DNA of 21,187 nt from Bacillota bacterium. Lineage in GTDB: Bacteria > Bacillota_I > Bacilli_A > RF39 > UBA660. This document shows, piece after piece, positions 1 through 8,093 of this stretch. Within the stretch, counting starts at the first letter, position 1; each line of letters opens with the position of its first letter. The position numbers and the translations under genes are program-made. The notes beneath the pieces are model-generated. The model did not search any database. It had not been told where the DNA came from and worked only from the letters and a program-made list of their open reading frames with translations. The DNA is taken from contig SVAU01000020.1 of assembly GCA_015059245.1 (NCBI GenBank), positions 1 to 21,187 on the forward strand. Reading direction: 5' to 3'.

Positions 1-422
1 TGTGTATGGTTCCAAGCACCCACTGTAGCGCCTGCTGTAAATGTCTTACTAACATTTGCGCTATCTGTATAAGTTCCTGCTCCAACAAGATATACTCCTT
101 CTATCTTTTCCCAAGTTCCTGTAAACAGTGTTCCTGGATTTACATCCTCTGTTGTTTCATATACTGTTCCAACTGGATAAATGCGATTCATTATCGCTTC
201 GAAGCTCAACGTATTATTATTTGCATCTGCTATGTTAATGCTATTAACCGTTAAGTTTCCATTAGAATCCAAACTAAATTTGTTGTTACTAGATGTAATA
301 CAAGTAGCTTCTATATTATGTGCTACTATATTTAGCCCTTCTTCTACTTCAGTGAAGTATTGATCGTACCACGTAGTACTTGATGTTGTTTCATTTGATG
401 AATTAAAGATTTCTGTTTCCAT
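1..422 (-). CDS. Phage tail-fibre/baseplate-like protein, N-terminal part (runs off the left edge)
   Basis: I translated 140 uninterrupted codons from the ATG at 422-420 to the window edge; the C-terminus lies outside. The N-terminal ~85 residues are polar and Asn/Thr/Ser-rich. After them comes a segment beginning YPVGTVYET and containing NPGTLFTGTWEKIEGVYLVG. The pattern 'YPVGSIY...NP...LF.GTWE.I.G.FL.G.G' is typical of phage tail-collar, tail-fibre and baseplate proteins. A strong Shine-Dalgarno (GAGGAGG on the minus strand, near 428-434) with about 7-8 nt spacing fixes the start. A candidate promoter lies about 220 nt upstream, leaving a long leader. It could belong to a prophage, a tailocin-like particle or a host surface adhesin; only the fold-family resemblance is visible here, and no other structural phage genes are in the window. 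Confidence 0.75.
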   Translation of the reverse strand, partial: METEIFNSSNETTSSTTWYDQYFTEVEEGLNIVAHNIEATCITSSNNKFSLDSNGNLTVNSINIADANNNTLSFEAIMNRIYPVGTVYETTEDVNPGTLFTGTWEKIEGVYLVGAGTYTDSANVSKTFTAGATVGAWNHT

Positions 423-671
423 ATTTTTTCCTCCTCTTTATCTAATTTTTAGAAACTTTTTTTCTTTATTTACTTACTGATTTTCTTGGAGATTGGCCTT
501 TCTCTAAATCAAGAATAAGTTTTCTTCTACTAATTGTCACTCGCTTATTTAGCGAATTTAAATCGCCTCATTGACGAATCCTAATGGCCATTGTTATTAA
601 TGCCGTAATTTTTTCATGAGTTTTCCTCCTTCAACTGGCATGAGTATATGACTTTTTTTAATTTGTCGTAA
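423..671 (-). promoter_or_regulatory. Promoter and ~215-nt leader with mini-ORFs upstream of the tail-like gene
   Basis: On the minus strand there is a candidate -35 TTACGA (666-671), a 17-nt spacer and -10 TATACT (643-648). The leader then carries a very good Shine-Dalgarno (AAGGAGG, about 622-628) before an ATG at 617-615 that opens only a six-codon ORF (MKKLRH, stop). A second ATG in another frame opens MAIRIRQ-stop. Near 540-570 there are overlapping short inverted repeats (CGCT/AGCG and GCGA/TCGC). Together these resemble a translated leader with alternative hairpins, but they could equally be the decayed remains of a small gene. I recognise no riboswitch class. No other gene is visible between 423 and 812. 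Confidence 0.35.
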
Positions 672-695
672 CTATACGGCGTGCAATATTTTTTT

Positions 696-715
696 GCCCA
701 TTTTTCGGGCTTTTT
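696..715 (+). terminator. Short GC stem plus T-run, plus-strand orientation
   Basis: GCCC (696-699) pairs with GGGC (707-710) around a T-rich loop, and five T residues follow on the plus strand (711-715). The stem has only 4 bp. It points towards plus-strand transcription, yet no plus-strand gene is visible upstream in the window, so it may mark a small RNA or be fortuitous. Confidence 0.3.
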
Positions 716-784
716 ACTTATTTAACAAATTTTTTGTTCATAATTTAAGGGAAATAAATAAGGCACTTAGTGAATTAAATTTCA

Positions 785-814
785 TAAAAAAAATGAATAT
801 TTCTATTCATTTTT
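785..814 (-). terminator. Terminator of the ImmA/IrrE-like gene
   Basis: An 11-bp stem (789-799 with 804-814, loop TTTC) overlaps the stop codon of the gene ending at 813. It is followed in the minus direction by a T-run (A-run at 785-791 on the plus strand). T residues also flank it on the plus strand, so it could work both ways. Confidence 0.75.
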
Positions 815-2612
815 ATTTTTTTAACATTCTTAAGTACTCTTCTTCAAGTTTATATACATCATCTCCAAGCATATATGTTAAAGCTTGTTTGATGAATATG
901 CTTTCTGGAGAATTATTTGTAAGTTCTATTCTAGCTTTTCTAAATAGTTCTTCACTGATTTCTTTTGGTATTTTTAAACCTATACAAAACTTCAATAATT
1001 GTAGTGGTTTAGGATTTGTTTTCTTACTAATCCATCTTTGTATTGTTGAATAATCTATATTTGCATTTAATGATGCATCTATTTGAGTTCCTTTTCCTAC
1101 TTCGATTTTAGCGTAATCTTTTATTAATATCTTTAATGTTTCGCTAAAACTTTCTGGTAAATTGTCTTTGTAATCTACCATTTCTTTTATGTATTCTTGA
1201 TGTTGAACTATATACTCTTCTATTCCTTCTTTTACTTTAAACCCTGTACATGATACGCTTGTATTTATGTAACTTGGTACTCTGCAGTGCATTAAACTGT
1301 ATGGATCTTCATAAAGGGGTGTTACTACATAATGATATTCGAATTTTACACAGCACTCATCTATATGATTTAAAGCATAGTCTGTTAAATAGAACTTATT
1401 TCCATCCTTATTGATATATTTAGGGGTATCTAAACATACATGTCCTTCTACATATAAATAAGAGTTTTGACTTAGAATTTCTCTGAGTGTTTTATCTGCA
1501 AACGACATTATTATAAAGTCTTTTCTACTGATGCTAAATGATTCGTTGTTTTGAATTGCTTCACTAAAGATATATGGTCTTAAATATTCTCCGTTTATGT
1601 ATTCTTTAATTCCTACTAGTTTGTTGTATTGTAAGTCTTTTAGACGCATTTTTAATGCATCATATGATACTTTATATACTGACTTTAAATGATCTAGCAT
1701 TTTTAGATAATCTTCAGCTACCACTAGTTCATGACTTTTTAAAAAGTAGTCGATTGATAGTTTTATTTTATTAAGTGGCATTAATATTCTTGCTGCTATT
1801 TTGTTGGCTTGTATTTCTAACCATTTAATGTCATTATCGTGACTGTATTCGTCGGCGATATGACATTTCGATACAACTGGTTGTTTATTAAATAATTTCT
1901 TATAATAATAAAACTTTCTATGTATATAGTAGTGTACACATTCATGTATTATTGTAAATAAGTCTTTGTCTTGAAAACTTAACTTCATTTTACAAATTGC
2001 ATCTATTATTATAGTATTTGCTTTTACTTTTGTTTTTATTGGCTTACCTAAAATGTTATATGTATCTATCTCTATATCTTCAAATGCAATTAAACCGAAT
2101 ATGCAGTTTTCTGATGTTAGTCTTGCTGTCTTTAAAGATAATCCCATATTTTCTAATAAAGTTTTTACATCAAATTCACTTGTAGAAAATGATTCTGGAT
2201 AGTATCTTTCTAAGAATGATTTTGCTACGTTCTCATAATCATTACTTTCATAATATGGTAAAAAATTATCTTTAAGTTTAAATTTGAATTCTTCATGCTC
2301 TTCAGTTACATAAACTACTTTAAAGCTTTTTTTGATATTACAAAGGTCTGCATGAATTTTTACAAAGAACGGCTCTCTATGACCATCTTCATAATCATCG
2401 TCTTTGTTTTTGATTATTACATCTACTTTAATTAAACCATAGAATTTACAATCTTCATCGTCACCTAACCATATTTTATTAAAATATAAATCTTGTAGGC
2501 TACATGTATACCTTACGTTGTTTCTATTCCTTTCTATATAATCTGATACTGCATTGTATATCTGATTATAAAAGTTTTTTTCTAAATAATGGATAAATCT
2601 TTTATCCCTCAT
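813..2612 (-). CDS. ImmA/IrrE-family zinc metallo-endopeptidase-like protein
   Basis: 599 residues. The zinc-protease signature HECVH is at residues 223-227, followed about 40 residues later by WLEIQANKIAARILMP (from W264). This is the ImmA/IrrE arrangement, with E266 as the probable third zinc ligand. Characterised relatives cleave phage or ICE repressors (ImmA) or the DNA-damage repressor DdrO (IrrE). The gene is much larger than the ~150-280 residues of those proteins: about 200 extra N-terminal residues and 300 C-terminal residues flank the protease core. The C-terminal ~100 residues (around TQIDASLNANIDYSTIQRWISKKTNPKPLQLLKF) look like a helix-turn-helix-type domain, so protease and DNA-binding parts may be fused. 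The start is supported by AAAGGAGG just upstream and a good extended -10 promoter. The gene is monocistronic between its own promoter and terminator. Its substrate is unknown. Confidence 0.8.
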   Translation of the reverse strand: MRDKRFIHYLEKNFYNQIYNAVSDYIERNRNNVRYTCSLQDLYFNKIWLGDDEDCKFYGLIKVDVIIKNKDDDYEDGHREPFFVKIHADLCNIKKSFKVVYVTEEHEEFKFKLKDNFLPYYESNDYENVAKSFLERYYPESFSTSEFDVKTLLENMGLSLKTARLTSENCIFGLIAFEDIEIDTYNILGKPIKTKVKANTIIIDAICKMKLSFQDKDLFTIIHECVHYYIHRKFYYYKKLFNKQPVVSKCHIADEYSHDNDIKWLEIQANKIAARILMPLNKIKLSIDYFLKSHELVVAEDYLKMLDHLKSVYKVSYDALKMRLKDLQYNKLVGIKEYINGEYLRPYIFSEAIQNNESFSISRKDFIIMSFADKTLREILSQNSYLYVEGHVCLDTPKYINKDGNKFYLTDYALNHIDECCVKFEYHYVVTPLYEDPYSLMHCRVPSYINTSVSCTGFKVKEGIEEYIVQHQEYIKEMVDYKDNLPESFSETLKILIKDYAKIEVGKGTQIDASLNANIDYSTIQRWISKKTNPKPLQLLKFCIGLKIPKEISEELFRKARIELTNNSPESIFIKQALTYMLGDDVYKLEEEYLRMLKK

Positions 2613-2639
2613 TTCTAAACCCTCCTTTTAATAAGTTAT

Positions 2640-2681
2640 ATTATATCAAGAGGTGTACTAAATATGAAGTGTACTTTACAC
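2640..2681 (-). promoter_or_regulatory. Promoter of the ImmA/IrrE-like gene with tandem-repeat candidate operator
   Basis: Extended -10 TGATATAAT (TATAAT at 2640-2645, minus strand) with -35 TTCATA (2663-2668) at 17 nt. Two direct copies, GAGGTGTACT (2650-2659) and GAAGTGTACT (2666-2675), lie 16 bp apart across the spacer and -35. The second also forms an inverted repeat GTGTA/TACAC (2669-2673, 2677-2681). The repeats are seen directly; that a regulator binds them is inference. Confidence 0.6.
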
Positions 2682-2693
2682 ACATATACCAAA

Positions 2694-4688
<1,995 letters not shown>

Positions 4689-5570
4689 TTACCCCCAAAG
4701 GTTTTCTGGATATTCTCCATTTTCTATTGCTTTTCTTATATGTTCTTTTAGTTCTTCTAAGTCTTCTTTATATGTTACACCTTTCCATAGTGCTTTTGTT
4801 GGTAATACTTTTATTTCTAAACCTTCTTTCATCATGTGGTCTAGTACTGTTGGTAAGAAGTATTCACATGTATTTAGGTCTGGTCCTGATTCTAAGAATT
4901 CTTTGAAATCTTTTTCCATATAATCATATATATCTTTTCTAAGACCATACATTAACATTGATACTGGATGATCTTCTTCCATTGTATATGGTTCTCTACC
5001 ATCTAGTGGTTCACCATGGATTACTCCATCTATTCTTTCTACTTTACTTTCAATAATGTCAGTAAGTTTACCATCTTGTGTGAAACATACACCTCTTTTT
5101 ACTGAGTTGTTTTCAGGAATTGTGTTACCAATATGGTATCCAATTACACTATAATCTTCAGTATTTTTTAGTGAGTCTCCAAGTACTTTGAATGCATCTC
5201 CACCGTAGAAGTCATCTGCAGATATTACTGCTAAAGGTCCATCTACATATTCTTTTGTACAGTATAGAGCATGTCCTGTTCCTAAAGGTTTAACTCTATC
5301 ACTTGGTACTTCAAACCCACTAGGAAGTGTACTATTTTTTTGGAAAGCATATTCTACTTGTATTTTTCCTTCTAGTCTTTTACCTATTGTTTCTTTGAAG
5401 TCATTTAGGTGTTCTTCTTTGATAATAAGAACTACTTTGTCAAAACCATTTTGCATTGCATCGTAGATTGAATAATCTAAGATAAATTCTCCATTTGGTC
5501 CTACTGGTTCTATTTGTTTTAATCCTCCGAAACGGCTACCCATTCCTGCTGCCATTACTACTAATTCCAT
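4689..5570 (-). CDS. Sugar-phosphate nucleotidyltransferase family protein
   Basis: 293 residues. The start carries the nucleotide-binding signature AAGMGSRFGGLKQ (residues 7-19), close to the GxGxRxxPxTxxxxK signature of NTP:sugar-1-phosphate transferases. SADDFYGG (about residues 117-124) matches the metal-binding Asp region. Proteins of this family join an NTP to a sugar-1-phosphate, supplying activated sugars for envelope polysaccharide or glycolipid. The exact sugar cannot be read from the sequence; it is not a clear GalU, GlmU or RfbA. It sits between pcrA (23-nt gap) and ligA (3-nt gap) in one transcription unit with no terminator between, so it is probably co-expressed with replication/repair genes. 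The start overlaps no other good initiation site. Confidence 0.85.
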   Translation of the reverse strand: MELVVMAAGMGSRFGGLKQIEPVGPNGEFILDYSIYDAMQNGFDKVVLIIKEEHLNDFKETIGKRLEGKIQVEYAFQKNSTLPSGFEVPSDRVKPLGTGHALYCTKEYVDGPLAVISADDFYGGDAFKVLGDSLKNTEDYSVIGYHIGNTIPENNSVKRGVCFTQDGKLTDIIESKVERIDGVIHGEPLDGREPYTMEEDHPVSMLMYGLRKDIYDYMEKDFKEFLESGPDLNTCEYFLPTVLDHMMKEGLEIKVLPTKALWKGVTYKEDLEELKEHIRKAIENGEYPENLWG

Positions 5571-5593
5571 AATATTCCTTCTTTCTTGTTTTC

Positions 5594-7681
5594 TTATATT
5601 TTCTTTATACTTTTATGGTTTTTTAATAATTTTTTTATTCCAAAGTTTTTAGCAAAAGCTACTGTAATGAAGTTTCCTACAACTTCTATTACTACTCCTC
5701 TACCATATATCATGTGCATTACTATATCGTTTTCATGGAATTCTACTTCTCCTTCATTGTGATATAGGGCTTCTCTATTTATTTGTTCTTCTGGCATCAT
5801 TTTTTCATTTTCTACTTCAAGTAGTTCTTGATCTATTTCTTTAATGAATCTACTTGGGGAGTTCATTACATCTTTACCATATAGAGTTCTTCTTTTAGCA
5901 TTTGTGATATATAGTTTTTCTTTGGCTCTTGTTATGCCTACGTAACATAGTCTTCTTTCTTCTTCTAGGCCACCTTCTTCACAGAACGAATTTTGGTGTG
6001 GGAAGATTCCATCTTCCATTCCTACTAAGAATACTACTCCGAATTCTAGTCCTTTGGCACTATGCATTGTCATTAATGTAACTACATCTTCATCTTCTTT
6101 ATGTTCTGTTACATCTGCTATTAAACTTATTTCTTCTAGGAAGTCTGAAAGTGATACTGAACCAGTTCTTTCTTCGAATGATTTAGTAATAGATTTGAAC
6201 TCTTCTAGTACTTCTAATCTTCTTTCACTTTCCATTGTTTTTTCTGCTTCGTATTCTTCACGCATTCCTGTATCAGTTAGAATTAAATCGATTAATTCTG
6301 TTAAAGATAAGTTTTCACTTTCTTTAGTTAAGTGAAGAATAAGTTCTTTGAATGTAAGTTCTTTTCCTTTAGATATTACTTCGAACATAGAAGTGTTTTG
6401 TTCTTTTGCTTCATCTTCTAATCTAGAGATAGTAGCATCTCCGATACCTCTTTTAGGTACGTTTATTACTCTTCTAAGACTTATTTCATCATGGTTATTA
6501 AGTATTAATCTTAAGTAACAAATTAAGTCTTTAACTTCTTTTCTATTATAGAAGTAATAACTACCTACTACTTTATATGGCATGTTTGATTTTAAGAACA
6601 TTTCTTCTACTAGACGAGATTGTGCATTGGTACGATATAGAATAGCTATATCTTTCTTTTGATAACCGCTTTCTAATAATCTTTTTATTTCATCTAGTAC
6701 TAGTTGTATTTCATGTTTACCATCATATGCTCTTAGATATTTAGTTTTACATCCTTCACCAACACTACTCCATAGTGTTTTATCTTTTCTTTCTTTATTA
6801 TTTTTTATTACTGAGTTAGCTGCGTCTAAAATATATTTAGTAGAACGATAGTTTTCTTCTAGAGGAATAACTAGTGCATTACTATAATCTTTTTCAAAGT
6901 TTAAGATGTTACGGAAGTTAGCTCCTCTAAACATATATATTGATTGATCTGGATCTCCTACTATAAAGATGTTTTTATATTTCTTTGCTAGTAGTTTACT
7001 TAGTTTATATTGTACCTCATTAATATCTTGATACTCATCTATCAGTATGTATTTGAATCTATCTTGGTATGATTCTAATACATCTGGATGTTCTATAAAT
7101 AGTTGAACAGGTAGTCTTAGTAAGTCATCGAAGTCTACTGCGTTATTTTTCTTTAGTACTTCAATATATTCGTAATATACTTGTTCTGCTACTCTATCTT
7201 GTGGTGTGTTATAGAATTTAGCTATGTCATTACTAGATAGCATTTCATTTTTTATGTTACTTATTTTATTTCTAATATAAGCTGGTGATGTCATTTTAGG
7301 ATCGAATCCTTTGTCTTTCATTATTTTTTTTATAATTGATACGACATCATCACTGTCTACTATAGAGAATGTTCTATCAAGACCAAGTAAAGGAGCATTT
7401 TCTCTTATTATTCTTACTCCTAACGAGTGGAATGTTCCTACAAATGCATTGTTATCTGGGACAATACGTTCTAGTCTTTCTTTCATTTCTTTAGCAGCTT
7501 TATTTGTAAACGTAATAGCTAATATATTATAAGATGGTATTCCATTTTCAATTAAGTTAGCTATTCTTGTTGTTAATACTCTTGTTTTTCCTGAACCTGC
7601 TCCTGCTATTACAAGGCATGGTCCATCGATGTGAAGCACTGCTTCTTTTTGTTTGTCATTAAGTCCGTTTAATAAATTCAT
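5594..7681 (-). CDS. pcrA: UvrD/PcrA-type superfamily 1 DNA helicase
   Basis: ATP-dependent 3'-5' helicase of replication, repair and displacement of proteins from DNA. In the 695 residues I see the Q motif LNDKQKEAV (7-15), Walker A AGAGSGKT (26-33), motif Ia ITFTNKAAKEM (about 56-66), the Walker B/motif II DEYQD (215-219), motif III GDPDQSIYMFRGA, motif IV YRS, motif V MTMHSAKGLEF and motif VI CYVGITRAKEKL. The last ~50 residues (DIVMHMIYGRGVVIEV...) match the C-terminal Tudor-like RNA-polymerase-binding domain of PcrA. It is slightly shorter than Bacillus PcrA (~720-740). It is the first gene of the operon with the nucleotidyltransferase and ligA, from an extended -10 promoter at 7705-7713. 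Confidence 0.96.
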   Translation of the reverse strand: MNLLNGLNDKQKEAVLHIDGPCLVIAGAGSGKTRVLTTRIANLIENGIPSYNILAITFTNKAAKEMKERLERIVPDNNAFVGTFHSLGVRIIRENAPLLGLDRTFSIVDSDDVVSIIKKIMKDKGFDPKMTSPAYIRNKISNIKNEMLSSNDIAKFYNTPQDRVAEQVYYEYIEVLKKNNAVDFDDLLRLPVQLFIEHPDVLESYQDRFKYILIDEYQDINEVQYKLSKLLAKKYKNIFIVGDPDQSIYMFRGANFRNILNFEKDYSNALVIPLEENYRSTKYILDAANSVIKNNKERKDKTLWSSVGEGCKTKYLRAYDGKHEIQLVLDEIKRLLESGYQKKDIAILYRTNAQSRLVEEMFLKSNMPYKVVGSYYFYNRKEVKDLICYLRLILNNHDEISLRRVINVPKRGIGDATISRLEDEAKEQNTSMFEVISKGKELTFKELILHLTKESENLSLTELIDLILTDTGMREEYEAEKTMESERRLEVLEEFKSITKSFEERTGSVSLSDFLEEISLIADVTEHKEDEDVVTLMTMHSAKGLEFGVVFLVGMEDGIFPHQNSFCEEGGLEEERRLCYVGITRAKEKLYITNAKRRTLYGKDVMNSPSRFIKEIDQELLEVENEKMMPEEQINREALYHNEGEVEFHENDIVMHMIYGRGVVIEVVGNFITVAFAKNFGIKKLLKNHKSIKKI

Positions 7682-7704
7682 GTTGTGTCCTGCTTTCTTC
7701 CATA

Positions 7705-7713
7705 ATTATATCA
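7705..7713 (-). promoter_or_regulatory. Extended -10 promoter of the pcrA operon
   Basis: TGATATAAT on the minus strand (TATAAT at 7705-7710), 24 nt upstream of the pcrA ATG. I see no convincing -35 at 16-18 nt, as is common for extended -10 promoters. Confidence 0.65.
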
Positions 7714-7780
7714 TGTATCTTAGTTAAGTAGGTATATAATTTACTTATAAAACGAACTTTTATTCGATTTGTTTTTAATT

Positions 7781-7804
7781 AAAAAAGATGGATAAATCCA
7801 TCTT
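7781..7804 (-). terminator. Terminator after the 95-residue gene
   Basis: A 9-bp perfect inverted repeat (7785-7793 with 7796-7804) lies immediately past the stop codon at 7806-7808. It is followed in the minus direction by T residues (A-run 7781-7786). Confidence 0.75.
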
Positions 7805-7805
7805 C

Positions 7806-8093
7806 TTATAGGTATTCCATAATAGCTACATTTTTTTCTAATTTAACTATTAGATCATCTTTATCATATTTTGAGAATATTTCATCAAATGATGATGGTT
7901 CTAGTAAGAACATATTGTAAAATCTTACGAATGCTTCTACATAGTTTGATATTCCTAAATCTTTTAAATAATTTATGTTAGCTGTTATTGTTTCTTCGTG
8001 TTCAGTTATTTTTTCTACTGCACCACTTGGTAATTCTTCAAGTAATGAATTTATTACATCTTCTTCGAATCCTAAATCTTTTAAATACATCAT
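7806..8093 (-). CDS. Small helical protein of unknown function, coupled to the large upstream gene
   Basis: 95 residues, predicted all-helical and acidic, with no membrane segment. The phrase YLKDLG occurs twice (residues 3-8 and about 42-47), and the segment between (EKITEHEETITANINYL) suggests two copies of a ~40-residue helical unit. Similar phrasing ('...EENIDTLLRYGID...', '...ELLADIDALIEAGLENVI...HPEIL') occurs in the C-terminal part of the preceding gene. The two may therefore share a superhelical repeat fold, somewhat like mTERF-type repeats; this is inference. The ATG overlaps the stop of that gene (ATGA, 8090-8093), implying translational coupling and perhaps a complex. I do not recognise a named family. 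Confidence 0.7.
   Translation of the reverse strand: MMYLKDLGFEEDVINSLLEELPSGAVEKITEHEETITANINYLKDLGISNYVEAFVRFYNMFLLEPSSFDEIFSKYDKDDLIVKLEKNVAIMEYL

Noticed and set aside
6..363. Plus-strand frames of 82 and 60 codons
   Set aside because: They are antisense to the tail-fibre-like protein, whose frame is continuous and has recognisable motifs and a strong ribosome site.
694..1053. Plus-strand frame of 119 codons
   Set aside because: It runs through a terminator hairpin and the antisense of the ImmA/IrrE-like gene, with low-complexity Phe/Ser/Asn composition.
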